Shown: positions 19,555 to 29,610, counted from the first letter of the stretch. The stretch is DNA of 64,000 bases from Gaetbulibacter_A aestuarii (GCF_039537665.1 NZ_BAABAY010000007.1:62001-126000); one strand, 5' to 3'. Numbers and translations are program-made. Notes: generated by a model not told the origin, from the letters alone.

Positions 19555-21045
19555 TCAATCCTTTTTATTTTTTGGAATTTGTGTTCGCAGCCACCAGTCG
19601 CGATCAGGATTGTAATTATATTTTACTTTTAAACTATCCAATTTTGACCTAAGTTCCTTTTCAACCTCATCATAACTTGGATCATTAATAAGATTATGCA
19701 TTTCACCGGGATCATTTTCAAGATCGTAAAGCTCGTCTATATCATCCTTTAAGAAATCATCTACCAATTTGTATTTATCAGTTCTGATGGCCAACATATT
19801 AGGGCCGGCATAAGGATAAGCATCATCCACATAATATTCGAACATAAATGACTTACGCCAATCGTTATCCTCTTTGGTTGTATCAAACAATGGCACCATG
19901 GATTCTCCTTGCATATAATCAGGCTTTTCAATACCGGCAAGATCTAATATTGTTGGAGCTATATCGATATTCAAACCTAATTTATCTGTGGATGTATGAG
20001 GTTTAATCATTTTTGGATACCGGATGATCATTGGAATTCGCATGGAGGGTTCATAGGCAATACGCTTGTCCCAATAGGTGTGTTCTCCCATGAAATACCC
20101 GTTGTCGCTGGAATAAATGATCACTGTATTTTCAAGTTCTCCTAATTTATCTAATTCTGCTAAAATACGGCCTACAGATTCGTCTACGGCTCCTAAACAC
20201 TCTAGTAACTTCTTAAACTTATAGCCTTTAATTGGCCAGGGTCTTGGCGCTATCGTATCCGTATGAACGTAATCTTTCCATTTCGAATCCCAGGCTTTAA
20301 TACGCTGCCATTCAGGTTTTCCTGCAAAATTTTCTAAATGTGTATCATATGGTGGTGTAGGAAGGCTGTCATTTTTGTACATGCCGTCGTGGCGTGGTGC
20401 CGGAGAATGATCCTCATGAACAGCTTTATGCCACAAATTGAGGCTAAAAGGTTTGTTAGGATCACGCTTATGCTCCAACCAATCTACGGCTTTTTCCGTA
20501 AGAATATCGGTGATATAACCTTTCTCCTGATATTCCTTACCATTGTCGTTTACTTTGGGATCGAAATATTCGCCCTGCCCTATAAAACTGTACCAGTAAT
20601 CAAATCCCGGTCTGATATGTTTTTTGCCGTGAAAATGGGCCATATGGATTTTTCCGATATGTGCCGTTTGATAACCTGCTTGCTGTAAATACACGCTATA
20701 AGGTTCATAATCCTTCCAATCGGGATCTACATATTTATTGTTTTGATTTACACCATGAATATGTGGATATACACCGGTTAAAAAACTTGCTCTGGAAGGC
20801 GAACATATCGACTGCGTTACAAAGAAATTCTTAAAGGTCATACCTTCATCTTGTAAGCGCTGCATGTTAGGTGTTTTCAAAAACGGATACCTGTTACTGG
20901 ATTGTAAGGCATCATACGGCTGATCATCAATTAAAATAAAAAGGAAATTAGGTCGTTTTTTTTCTTCTTTTTTTTGACAAGAAGTCATTAAAGAGAAACA
21001 TGCCAGCCCCATTATTAAGGCTTTGGTAAATTTTATTTTTTTCAT
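19555..21045 (-). CDS. S1 family sulfatase lipoprotein
   Basis: The CDS is read from the ATG at 21045 (496 aa). An upstream in-frame ATG at 21117 would overlap the symporter gene and bury the signal peptide. The chosen start gives a lipoprotein signal (GLACFSLMTSC, Cys23). Sulfatase blocks are PNFLFILIDDQPYDAL, CSPSR (formylglycine Cys81), IGKIHMAHFHG and YSSDNGYFMGEH. It is probably anchored in a membrane facing the periplasm. It starts 17 bp after the symporter stop, so the two are co-transcribed with GH130. Substrate position is unknown. Confidence 0.9.
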   Translation of the reverse strand: MKKIKFTKALIMGLACFSLMTSCQKKEEKKRPNFLFILIDDQPYDALQSSNRYPFLKTPNMQRLQDEGMTFKNFFVTQSICSPSRASFLTGVYPHIHGVNQNNKYVDPDWKDYEPYSVYLQQAGYQTAHIGKIHMAHFHGKKHIRPGFDYWYSFIGQGEYFDPKVNDNGKEYQEKGYITDILTEKAVDWLEHKRDPNKPFSLNLWHKAVHEDHSPAPRHDGMYKNDSLPTPPYDTHLENFAGKPEWQRIKAWDSKWKDYVHTDTIAPRPWPIKGYKFKKLLECLGAVDESVGRILAELDKLGELENTVIIYSSDNGYFMGEHTYWDKRIAYEPSMRIPMIIRYPKMIKPHTSTDKLGLNIDIAPTILDLAGIEKPDYMQGESMVPLFDTTKEDNDWRKSFMFEYYVDDAYPYAGPNMLAIRTDKYKLVDDFLKDDIDELYDLENDPGEMHNLINDPSYDEVEKELRSKLDSLKVKYNYNPDRDWWLRTQIPKNKKD

Positions 21046-21062
21046 GGTATTTAAATTGTTTT

Positions 21063-22694
21063 CTACCAGAATAGAATTAATATAATAAAGCTGAAGGCCA
21101 ATAATAAATAAGACCAAAAGCGGTAATTTTTCAGTAAAGATTGCTCTTTTAAACGCAAGGTTTCTTCTTTAAACTCCTGCATACTAAAGGTGAGCTGATC
21201 TGTTTTTTCCAAGGGCGGTTTTTTGGTAAGTAAACTTACAACAATCATTACCAACATACTCCAAACAAAATAAAACGGAACAGTTAATAAAAAGTGCATC
21301 TCACCAAAAATGGAGTGTCCTGTATTTACCGTTGCTATAATATTCGCTACACCTAAAATAATACCTGCTATAAGTCCGCTGAAGGCTCCCGTAGCATTGG
21401 TGCGTTTCCAAAAAATACCAAGAATAAAAGCAGCCACAATTGGTGGTGCCATCATTGAGAGCATTTCCTGATAATACTTTAATAAAGTACCGAATTGTTT
21501 TCCGATTTGAGGTGCCCAAAATACGGCAATAATCAAAACGGTTATCGAGGCCATTTTACCTACTCTTACTTTTGTTTTTGATGAACTCTGCGGATTGATC
21601 TTATTATAAAAATCCATGGTGAAAAGCGTGGCTACAGAATTCAGTAATCCACTTAAAGACGATGTTAGAGCTGCAACCATGGCCGCTAGCATAAAGCCAA
21701 TAAGTACATTTGGCAATAAGTTCATGATCAAATGCGGGTATACCATATCCGGTTTTGGCAATCCGGGAAATAAATCAATAGCCATAACCCCCGGGATAAT
21801 AATTAAAAACAAGGTTAGTAAGGTTAAAAGTCCAACCAGAAGTACGCCTTTTCTACCTTCATCAATCGACTTAGCCGTTAAAACACGTTGTACCAATTGC
21901 TGGTTATTACCCCAGAAAAATAATCCCAGAATAGGAATACCAACGATCATACCTAACCACGGCACCGAAGCATCATCCATGGGTCGAACCAGTTCCATCA
22001 GCTTGTCACCATCGGATAATAACTGTTTGACATATTCGGCTCCTCCATTAAATGTAGCGTAAAATGTAAGCACTACAGATCCCACAAGAAGGAATATTCC
22101 CTGCATTAAATCGACCCTGATCGCTGCCGAAAGTCCACCGGGAATGGTATATGCCGCCACAACAATGGCGAATATCACAGACAAGGTAAAAATGGAAGCT
22201 TCAGGAAATACCAATTTCATCACCATTGCCGCAGCGTACAATGAGCCGGCAGCATCCAAAAATATGTTCACAATAATCGTTATCGCCGAAAAATAGTAAC
22301 GGGAAGCGGCATTAAAACGTTTTTCAAGAAATTCAGGGATTGTAAATATCTTCGATTTGATATAAAATGGTAATATGAACCATGCAAAAAATATCATGAC
22401 CACCACCGAAATAAAGTTATAATTGAAAACGGCTATTCCGGTACTGTAAGCATCGCCTGCCTGCCCAATAAGGGTAGAACTTGATATACTCGCCGCAAAT
22501 AAAGAAAACCCGATAACAGGCCAGGTCATGCCGCGTCCTGCAAGGAAATACGACTTTTCATCTTTACTCTTACTATACTTTACACCGAGAAAAACAATGA
22601 AAATAAAGTAGATTACGATGATAAAAATATCAGCCCAGGATAGACCATTAACCCAGGACGGTCCGTCAGTAATAATGTTTAATGCTGTGATCAT
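21063..22694 (-). CDS. Sodium:solute symporter (SSS family)
   Basis: The protein (543 aa) is strongly hydrophobic with about 14 TM helices. SSS hallmarks are present: FLAGRGMTWPVIGFSLFAAS near TM2 and a sodium-site region in AALTSSLSGLLNSVATLFTMD. Such symporters in PULs carry mono- or disaccharides across the inner membrane. It lies between GH130 (25 bp gap) and a sulfatase (17 bp gap), so it likely imports the product of the PUL enzymes. The transported sugar is not predictable. Confidence 0.92.
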   Translation of the reverse strand: MITALNIITDGPSWVNGLSWADIFIIVIYFIFIVFLGVKYSKSKDEKSYFLAGRGMTWPVIGFSLFAASISSSTLIGQAGDAYSTGIAVFNYNFISVVVMIFFAWFILPFYIKSKIFTIPEFLEKRFNAASRYYFSAITIIVNIFLDAAGSLYAAAMVMKLVFPEASIFTLSVIFAIVVAAYTIPGGLSAAIRVDLMQGIFLLVGSVVLTFYATFNGGAEYVKQLLSDGDKLMELVRPMDDASVPWLGMIVGIPILGLFFWGNNQQLVQRVLTAKSIDEGRKGVLLVGLLTLLTLFLIIIPGVMAIDLFPGLPKPDMVYPHLIMNLLPNVLIGFMLAAMVAALTSSLSGLLNSVATLFTMDFYNKINPQSSSKTKVRVGKMASITVLIIAVFWAPQIGKQFGTLLKYYQEMLSMMAPPIVAAFILGIFWKRTNATGAFSGLIAGIILGVANIIATVNTGHSIFGEMHFLLTVPFYFVWSMLVMIVVSLLTKKPPLEKTDQLTFSMQEFKEETLRLKEQSLLKNYRFWSYLLLAFSFIILILFW

Positions 22695-22719
22695 GTTGGT
22701 TAGTTTAATTGGTTGTTAG

Positions 22720-23733
22720 TTATTGATTTAAGGTAAACTCAATAAGCTCATTGACGTTGCAGGTGGCCAGACCTATATATTTATCTGCACCTCCATAGTA
22801 AACATATAGTGTGTCATCAATAATCATATTACCTGTTGGGAATACGCAGCCGTTATAATAACCTTCTATTTCATAATCGAATTCCGGCTCCATGATATAA
22901 TCCTTAGTGCGTCCTAATACTTTAGTAGGATCTTCAAGATCCAGCATCACACAACCCACACGGTAATATCCTAAACCACCTTGTTCTACACCGTGGTATA
23001 GTACGAGCCAGCCTTTATCCGTTTTTAATGGCGGCGTACTACCTCCTACTTTTTCTTCCCATCCGCCTTTGATACCGCCAATAATCATCGTACTTGGTTC
23101 TTTCCATACTAATAAATCGTCGCTAAAGCGAATCCAAACAGCTGGTTTCGTTACACCATAATCTTCTCCGATCCATTCTTTTGGTCGGTGAAGCATCGCA
23201 TATTTACCATTTATTTTTTCCGGAAATAAGATCACATCGCGATCATCTAGATTAGAATCGGTGATGCGACCCAGTTTTATCCATTCTTTAAAATCTTTGG
23301 TCATGGCTAAAGCAGAGTTTGCCATGTTATTTTTTATGAAATGCGGTGCATGTTCGCCATGATCTGAGGTAAGCACTTCATCATGTCCGAATTTCCAGTA
23401 TTGCCCCGGAGGAAATGGTCTGAACGCATAGGTTACATAATAATAATCGTCTAACTTTATAATTCGAGCATCCTCGATACATCCCATATCCGGGCCTTCA
23501 GGACTTGGCCCTAGAACAGGTTCATCCGACACCCTTTCAAAGTGGTAACCGTCTTCACTTACTGCTAAACCAAAACGAATAATATGTTCTTCATCATCAC
23601 CGGCCGCTCTGTATAGCATATAAAATTTACCATGGTCATAATAAACACCGGGGTTACATACCACCAAATTTTCCCAATCGTTGTTTGGATTTGGTTTTAA
23701 AATAGGATTGCCTTCAAATTTTTTCAGTTTCAT
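22720..23733 (-). CDS. GH130 beta-mannoside phosphorylase/hydrolase-like enzyme
   Basis: The protein (337 aa) has no signal peptide and is a five-bladed propeller of the GH130 type. N-terminal blocks are GNPILKPNPNNDWE, CNPGVYY and FYMLYRAAG. The catalytic Asp is in MGCIEDARI (Asp88). HRPKEW and LYHGVE hold the Arg/His region that binds phosphate in the phosphorylases, so phosphorolysis is plausible. Characterised GH130 enzymes act mostly on beta-mannosides, which hints at mannose in the substrate; that is inference. It is cytoplasmic and the first gene of the symporter operon. Confidence 0.9.
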   Translation of the reverse strand: MKLKKFEGNPILKPNPNNDWENLVVCNPGVYYDHGKFYMLYRAAGDDEEHIIRFGLAVSEDGYHFERVSDEPVLGPSPEGPDMGCIEDARIIKLDDYYYVTYAFRPFPPGQYWKFGHDEVLTSDHGEHAPHFIKNNMANSALAMTKDFKEWIKLGRITDSNLDDRDVILFPEKINGKYAMLHRPKEWIGEDYGVTKPAVWIRFSDDLLVWKEPSTMIIGGIKGGWEEKVGGSTPPLKTDKGWLVLYHGVEQGGLGYYRVGCVMLDLEDPTKVLGRTKDYIMEPEFDYEIEGYYNGCVFPTGNMIIDDTLYVYYGGADKYIGLATCNVNELIEFTLNQ

Positions 23734-23809
23734 TTGTTACGAATTATTGATTAGTACTTTTTGCCTTCACAATAATAATTCGATAAACAAAAAATGAGGT
23801 TTTCTAATC

Positions 23810-23961
23810 GGTCAATATCTTTGAAAATATGGTCAGACCTCATAAACAGATAAATTATTTTAGGTATTTCTAAGTTTGAATGAGTATCCATTTTATTCAT
23901 TTAATTAAAATTTTTCAGAGATTGAAATTAATTCCTTATGGTCAAATTATGGATATCTTTG
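23810..23961 (+). promoter_or_regulatory. Divergent PUL promoter region with GGTCA repeats
   Basis: The 274-bp gap between GH130 (minus) and the divergent sulfatase (plus) has GGTCA at 23810, 23831 and 23940, the first two exactly 21 bp apart. It also has two perfect TATCTTTG -7 elements at 23816 and 23954. The second lies about 47 bp before the sulfatase ATG and is its likely promoter. The GGTCA copies could be operator half-sites for the hybrid regulator, but this is a guess. Confidence 0.4.
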
Positions 23962-24007
23962 CACAAAGGATAAACCAAAAAACGTTAGTTAAAAACTACT
24001 TTTGAGG

Positions 24008-25597
24008 ATGACACAAATCCTTTCTGTTTTTATGAAAACCTTTCTCACATTTTTTTTATTTCTGTATACCGCCACGTTATTTGCTCAGGAAAATAATAAG
24101 GCAAGCAGACCGAATATTATATTTATACTTTCAGACGATCACGCCACGAATGCCATTACAGCGTATAGCGATCGTTTTGAAGGTATAGCGCCAACGCCTA
24201 ATATAGATCGCATAGCAAGCGAAGGAGCTATCCTCACCAATGTTTTTAGTACCAATGCGATCTGCGGCCCCAGCAGAGCGTCCATCATCACAGGTAAATA
24301 CAGTCATAAAAACGGGTATTATAAGAACTTCAAAGGTGGTTATTTCGATAATACACAGTGGACCTATCCCAAGTCATTACAAAAGGCAGGATATCAAACC
24401 GCCATGGTTGGAAAGTGGCATTTAGCCTCAGAGCCTACAGGGTTTGATTATTTTAAGTATCATATCGATCATGGTGAGCAAGGCGTTTACTGGAACCCAA
24501 CCTACAGTGAGAATGGCAAAACGGTGGAAGAAAAAGGTTATGCTACCAATTTAACCACCAATTTTGCTTTGGATTGGTTAAATGAGCGCGATGCAAGTAA
24601 ACCCTTTTGTTTACTACTTCAATATAAAGCGCCACACCGGGAATGGTCTCCGGACACCAAATACAAAGACTTGTTTAAGGATCAGGATCTGCCTGTACCA
24701 TCAACCTTCAATGATGATTATAAAGGAAGAGAAACAACGGCCGGAGATACATACATGACCATGGATTATTTGAATCGGAGAGATCTGAAATTAAAAATTC
24801 CGGATGCTTTAACTGAAAAAGAAAAACGTAAATGGTTGGATTATGGAAACAAACCTGGTGAAACAGTAGAAATAAACCAACTTGAAGGTGATAAGCTTAG
24901 AGTATGGAAATATGAAAAATTCATTAAAGATTATTTAGCAACCATCAGATCGGTAGACGATAATATTGGGCGGGTTCTTCAATATTTAAAGGATCATGAT
25001 TTAGAGGACAACACCATTATTATTTACTCCTCAGATCAGGGCTTTTTCCTTGGAGATCACGGCTGGTTTGATAAACGCTTTATGTATGAAGAAGCCTTGC
25101 GCATGCCCTTTGTTATTCGTTATCCAAAATTAATTAAACCCGGAACGGTTGTAACTGATGTGATCTCAAATATCGATATCGCTCCTACCCTTTTAGAATT
25201 GGCCGATGCAGAAATTCCTAAGGAAGTTCAGGGACGAAGTTTTGTTAAAAACCTTGAAGGCCACACGCCTAAAGACTGGCGGCAATCCATGTACTATCAT
25301 TATTACGAATACCCCATGTGGCATCATGTACAACCGCATTATGGCATTCGTACAGAGCGTTATAAACTGATTCATTTTTATTATGATGAGGATGTCTGGG
25401 AGTTCTACGACCTCAAGAAAGATCCGGAAGAACTACATAATTTGATTCACTCCAAAAAATACGCTTCCCAGATCAACTCCTTAAAAGGACAATTGAATGG
25501 TTTAAAAGATTTTTATGGAAATACCATGACCTTGGACCAACTTCGAGAAATTACAGCGAAGGATTTCGGTGGTTTGGAATCGCACAAAAATGAATAG
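24008..25597 (+). CDS. S1 family sulfatase, divergent from the PUL
   Basis: The protein is 529 aa from the ATG at 24008. The next ATG at 24032 gives a more typical signal peptide (MKTFLTFFLFLYTATLFAQ) and may be the true start; a TTG at 24002 is less likely. Sulfatase blocks are PNIIFILSDDHATNA, CGPSR (formylglycine Cys86 from 24008), MVGKWHLASE and YSSDQGFFLGDHGWFDKR. It resembles the sulfatase at 19555-21045 more than the other two. It is transcribed away from the PUL and converges on the TonB receptor gene with a 37-bp gap. Confidence 0.92.
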   Translation: MTQILSVFMKTFLTFFLFLYTATLFAQENNKASRPNIIFILSDDHATNAITAYSDRFEGIAPTPNIDRIASEGAILTNVFSTNAICGPSRASIITGKYSHKNGYYKNFKGGYFDNTQWTYPKSLQKAGYQTAMVGKWHLASEPTGFDYFKYHIDHGEQGVYWNPTYSENGKTVEEKGYATNLTTNFALDWLNERDASKPFCLLLQYKAPHREWSPDTKYKDLFKDQDLPVPSTFNDDYKGRETTAGDTYMTMDYLNRRDLKLKIPDALTEKEKRKWLDYGNKPGETVEINQLEGDKLRVWKYEKFIKDYLATIRSVDDNIGRVLQYLKDHDLEDNTIIIYSSDQGFFLGDHGWFDKRFMYEEALRMPFVIRYPKLIKPGTVVTDVISNIDIAPTLLELADAEIPKEVQGRSFVKNLEGHTPKDWRQSMYYHYYEYPMWHHVQPHYGIRTERYKLIHFYYDEDVWEFYDLKKDPEELHNLIHSKKYASQINSLKGQLNGLKDFYGNTMTLDQLREITAKDFGGLESHKNE

Positions 25598-25634
25598 TCT
25601 TTGTTCTGCTTTGTTCCAATGAAGGAATACAAGC

Positions 25635-27842
25635 TTATAATTTGATCCCAAAAGAAAAATAAAAAGACCGGCCAACACCCGGTAATATTCCCGGCCCGGG
25701 ATACATGGTGATTCTCCGGCTAAAATATTGACGATCCGTAATATTATTGATTCCGGCAGAAATATGATAATGATCCAAAAACCTCCAGTTGAAGGCCCAA
25801 TCGAATAAGGTATAAGCAGGATCATAGCCTACCACACCATTCGATGAGAATGGGGTGTTGTTCGCATCATTAAACTTACTACTTACATAGCTCATTTCCA
25901 AGGTTGTTGAAATTTGTTTACTTCGAAATTCAAGACCGGCACGCTCGATCCAATCAGGAACACCTTCTACACGATTTCCTGACAAGGATACATTAGTACC
26001 ATCGATACTCACTTGTCCACTTTCGTAGCGCGCATTGGTGTAAGCTAATGAGCTAAAAACTCGGATGTCCTTATGTTGAATAGGATATCCTAATGTTTTC
26101 AATAACGATAGGCTGGCATAGGCTTCAAGGCCTTTTGCTACAGAATTTCCAATATTGGTTGTATACTGATATGTAGAATTATCCGAATTTGTTTCTGTGA
26201 GCTTTCCTATTTTATTGCCATAGAACAGGTAAAAAGCATCAACATCAAAATCGAGAAGGTCTGAGATCTGTCCGCGATACCCCAGATCAATATCATAGCC
26301 TTTGCTATCCTTTAGATCAGGATCGATAACGCCTAATTGATCGGCAGGTGTTACATTCGCGTATAAATAAGGGCGATAAGCCTGGGAAATATTGCCATAT
26401 AATTGCATTGCTTTCGTGGCTTGCAATTGAAGCCCTAAACCAAACAACGGAAATGCTCTGTTTCCTTCATAGGAAACGGGAAATGACGCATTATCGATCA
26501 CGCCACTAAGCCTGGAATTTATGACCTCATACCGAAAGCCGGGAGTTATAGAGAATGTATTGGTCAACTTCAACATATTTTCAACAAACACAGCATAATT
26601 GGTCGTATGAAATTCGAGATCGATACCATAAGACCCTATAAGACTGAGATCATTGTTGCTTTCGGTAGTTCCTTTTCCTTTTTGTTTACGATCGGTGCTT
26701 TGATTAAAATATCGAATACCTCCTGATAAAACCCCCGCAACGTTCTTTATTTGATATTTATGTAAAAGCCGCGCTTCTGTGGTAAATCCGTGGTAGAAAT
26801 CACGATCCACCTGCCGTGGATTATAGCTGCCCAGGTCTGTATTAATAGTATCGTTTACATTGGGCGGATTAATAAATTGAACGCTGCTCCTGTCGCCCCA
26901 AATACCATTAGCGGTTAGCTTAAGGCGTGTTTTTTTTGAAAACTGATATTTGAAGATAAGAGCCGGTATGTTGATACGTGGGTCGAAATAATTCCGTGCG
27001 CGATTCGATTGTCGCGGATTTTCCTGAAATTGAGCATCTGTAAGACCTCCTGCAATTTGCTTTTTGGTATCGTTATGCGAAAATTGAAAGGCGACACTTC
27101 CTTTTTTCGAAAAGTTGAATTTCACATGGGCATAATAGGCCTGGTATTGATAGTCACTATTCGGGCGCCAGCCATCAGAATGTCTATTATTATAAAAGGC
27201 ATAGTAGTTTATTTTTCCCTTGGTTCCTCCTATCGCATTAAACGAATTAAACATATCAAAAGAACCAAGGGTCTGCTCACTTTCAAGCGTGAATGCCTTC
27301 GAGGGGTCGCCACTTTTAATTATATAATTCATCATCCCACCAAACTGACTTCCAAATTGTAAAGCAGCAGAACCTCTTAATAACTGAATGTGATCAACCG
27401 CCTGCATCGGAACGGCATAGTGATTCTCAGGATAGCCAAAAATATCAGAATTAGTATTATAACCGTTTTGGCGCATATTCATTTCGATGGAACGGTGGGC
27501 ATCTGTCCCACGAGTTCCGATATTCATTTGAGTTCCGGAACCATCCATATCCCACAGATTTACTCCGGGCATTTTCGCAAAGACCATACGTCCCAGGTTT
27601 TGAGAAAGGTTGGCTTCACCGGGACTCAAATGAACAACATTCGTGCGCTTACCCGAAAAAATGGTCATATCCTTCACTTCCGGTAAATAGGTCCTGGTTT
27701 TTTTCTCTGTAATAGTTACCGGCTTCAAAACGGTGGTCGAGAGGGAGTCTTTTCCGGCTTTAGTTTCTTTAACGCGTTCCTGGGCGGTAAGTTGTATGCT
27801 TAAAATTGTAAAAAGGGATAGCAGCAATGATGTTTTCAGCAT
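25635..27842 (-). CDS. TonB-dependent receptor, FecA-like
   Basis: The protein (735 aa) has a signal peptide ending SIQLTAQ. The plug holds GRMVFAKMPGVNLWDMDGSG, IGTRGTDAHRSIEMNMRQNG and LLRGSAALQFGSQFGG (~80-190). A 22-strand-type barrel ends GVGRSFYFSFGIKL. It lacks the SusC-type N-terminal domain and has no SusD partner. The plug resembles ferric-citrate (FecA) type receptors, so iron-chelate uptake is the best guess. It stands alone with a 255-bp upstream gap. No Fur-like box was recognised by eye. Confidence 0.85.
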   Translation of the reverse strand: MLKTSLLLSLFTILSIQLTAQERVKETKAGKDSLSTTVLKPVTITEKKTRTYLPEVKDMTIFSGKRTNVVHLSPGEANLSQNLGRMVFAKMPGVNLWDMDGSGTQMNIGTRGTDAHRSIEMNMRQNGYNTNSDIFGYPENHYAVPMQAVDHIQLLRGSAALQFGSQFGGMMNYIIKSGDPSKAFTLESEQTLGSFDMFNSFNAIGGTKGKINYYAFYNNRHSDGWRPNSDYQYQAYYAHVKFNFSKKGSVAFQFSHNDTKKQIAGGLTDAQFQENPRQSNRARNYFDPRINIPALIFKYQFSKKTRLKLTANGIWGDRSSVQFINPPNVNDTINTDLGSYNPRQVDRDFYHGFTTEARLLHKYQIKNVAGVLSGGIRYFNQSTDRKQKGKGTTESNNDLSLIGSYGIDLEFHTTNYAVFVENMLKLTNTFSITPGFRYEVINSRLSGVIDNASFPVSYEGNRAFPLFGLGLQLQATKAMQLYGNISQAYRPYLYANVTPADQLGVIDPDLKDSKGYDIDLGYRGQISDLLDFDVDAFYLFYGNKIGKLTETNSDNSTYQYTTNIGNSVAKGLEAYASLSLLKTLGYPIQHKDIRVFSSLAYTNARYESGQVSIDGTNVSLSGNRVEGVPDWIERAGLEFRSKQISTTLEMSYVSSKFNDANNTPFSSNGVVGYDPAYTLFDWAFNWRFLDHYHISAGINNITDRQYFSRRITMYPGPGILPGVGRSFYFSFGIKL

Positions 27843-28097
27843 GTTATTGGGGTTGAATTAAAAACAATTTATAAGCGAAAGTATGGCACTTAGAAAAGAG
27901 GACTTGATAAAGAGAAGTTAATTAAACTAACGAAAGATTAATTAACTTAATGAAAAATTAATGAGCACCTGGCATTTAAAATGCTCTGGATTTTAAAAAA
28001 ACTGGTTTGTAAGTTTTTTATGTATATTTAGGTGTATATATAATAAGGATATGTTTACCGGTGGACATATACACTTGTTGGCCATAATTAAGAAAAT
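27843..28097. other. Divergent intergenic region, AT-rich
   Basis: This 255-bp region separates the TonB receptor (minus) and the AGE-fold lipoprotein (plus). It contains repeated TTAATTAA-type stretches (27918-27960) and no ORF of note. It should hold both promoters, but no convincing -33/-7 pair was recognised. Confidence 0.4.
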
Positions 28098-29603
28098 ATG
28101 ACACTCAGAAACTTTTTATCTATTGTTACATTAATGGCTCTTGCTTATGGTTGTAATAGCCAAAAAGACAAGCTAAAAACTCAAAAGAAAAGTTTAGAAA
28201 TTGATTGGATATATCAAGTTGACAGCTTGCTTATGCCTTTCTGGATGAGCGAAGAAGCCCTGGGGAATCCATCGGGTAATTACCCCAACTACAGAAATAG
28301 CGAAGGCCATATATTGACTTACGAAAATTTTGACTTCACTTCCATACCAAAATACTTAACAGACTTCCTAATTACACAACCCGATAGCTTAAGGAGAAGT
28401 TATATTAGAATCAATTCTCGGCAAATATACACGTATTGCGTTGCCTTTAATCTAACAGGAAATGAGGCATATCTAAAAAATGCTAAACTCGGTGTTGAAT
28501 ATTTGCTCAAAAACGGAGGCTATACTACTGGAAGTCCATATACATATTGGCAGGACGGGAAAGGTATGCCCAATAAATTCCAATCCACTACTCAAGATTT
28601 AGCATATTCATTGACGGGATTGAGTATGTATTATTACTTAACACGGGATGAATGTGTATTAGAAAGCATATTAAAGGTTAAAGATTTTGTGATTTCAGAA
28701 TATTATGATAATTCCCAGCTTAAAGAGAACACAAAACTCGTTATGTGGGTTAAAGATAATTACGAAGGAGATACTGTAGGAGACAAACGGCTATTAGCAG
28801 TTCTAGATCAACTAAATGCCTATTTGATCTTTGTAACACCCTTAGTACCTGATAATTTAACTGAAACGTTTAAACATGATGTTAAAAACCTAGCATATTC
28901 ATTAAAGGATAATTTTTATGATGACAAATACTATCTTTTTTGGGGTGACTTGAATAATAAAAAAATGGGCGAATCACCAACAGATTTTGGGCATAGTATC
29001 AAATCATTTTGGATGTTATATTTAGCAGGACAACTACTAAATGATGATTCATTAGTAGATTTTGCAAATAGGAATGCCATTAAACTACTTAATACTGCAT
29101 ACATAAAAGAAGATGGTAGTTGGGCGGAAATGTATAAAGACAGTACTTTAAGGATTGTGAAAAATAAAGTCTGGTGGAATTATGCTGAACTAGATCAGAT
29201 GGCAGCCACATTAAGTTTGCGAGACACTACGCTATATTCAAAATACCTTAAACAGACTTATAAGTATTGGGAAAAAAACATGATTGATTACAAAAATAAA
29301 GAAGTTTATTTTTTATTGGATGAGGAAGGAAAACCAAATGATTTAGGCTTAAAAACTTGCCATTGGAAAAATGGTTTTCATTCCTTGGAACACGCTCTTA
29401 TTGGGTTTTTATCGACATCAAATTATTTGAATGATGAAATACCTTTATATTTTGCATTTGAAAAAGATGCAAAACCAGTAAAAAGTAAAATAAATCCATA
29501 TTACTACAGTGCCGAAATAATAAATTATGAGGAATCTGAATTTTCAAATCCATTATTAGATAACCTTCAAAAAACCAAGGTAACTTTTCAAAATATTAAT
29601 TAA
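28098..29603 (+). CDS. Lipoprotein with (alpha/alpha)6 toroid, AGE-epimerase-like
   Basis: The protein (501 aa) has a lipoprotein signal (LMALAYGC, Cys19). The body is helical with repeated aromatic-rich blocks (LAYSLTGLSMYYYLTRDE, DFGHSIKSFWMLYLAG, NYAELDQMAATL, CHWKNGFHSLEHAL). The His/Glu/Lys pattern and toroid-like repeats resemble the N-acylglucosamine 2-epimerase (AGE) and six-hairpin families. Known AGE enzymes are cytoplasmic, so an exported lipoprotein form is unusual; a sugar hydrolase, lyase or epimerase are all possible. It is not clearly tied to the PUL. Confidence 0.6.
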   Translation: MTLRNFLSIVTLMALAYGCNSQKDKLKTQKKSLEIDWIYQVDSLLMPFWMSEEALGNPSGNYPNYRNSEGHILTYENFDFTSIPKYLTDFLITQPDSLRRSYIRINSRQIYTYCVAFNLTGNEAYLKNAKLGVEYLLKNGGYTTGSPYTYWQDGKGMPNKFQSTTQDLAYSLTGLSMYYYLTRDECVLESILKVKDFVISEYYDNSQLKENTKLVMWVKDNYEGDTVGDKRLLAVLDQLNAYLIFVTPLVPDNLTETFKHDVKNLAYSLKDNFYDDKYYLFWGDLNNKKMGESPTDFGHSIKSFWMLYLAGQLLNDDSLVDFANRNAIKLLNTAYIKEDGSWAEMYKDSTLRIVKNKVWWNYAELDQMAATLSLRDTTLYSKYLKQTYKYWEKNMIDYKNKEVYFLLDEEGKPNDLGLKTCHWKNGFHSLEHALIGFLSTSNYLNDEIPLYFAFEKDAKPVKSKINPYYYSAEIINYEESEFSNPLLDNLQKTKVTFQNIN

Positions 29604-29610
29604 CTATGGT

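Noticed and set aside
21046..21117. 24-residue N-terminal extension of the sulfatase at 19555
   Set aside because: It overlaps the symporter gene and places a lipoprotein signal inside the protein; the ATG at 21045 is better.
21616..22062. 148-aa open frame on the plus strand
   Set aside because: It is a shadow of the symporter gene, with low-complexity composition and no known motif.
28098..29603. GH88/GH105 unsaturated uronyl hydrolase
   Set aside because: It has the same toroid type, but I could not find the conserved Asp pair, and no polysaccharide lyase is nearby.
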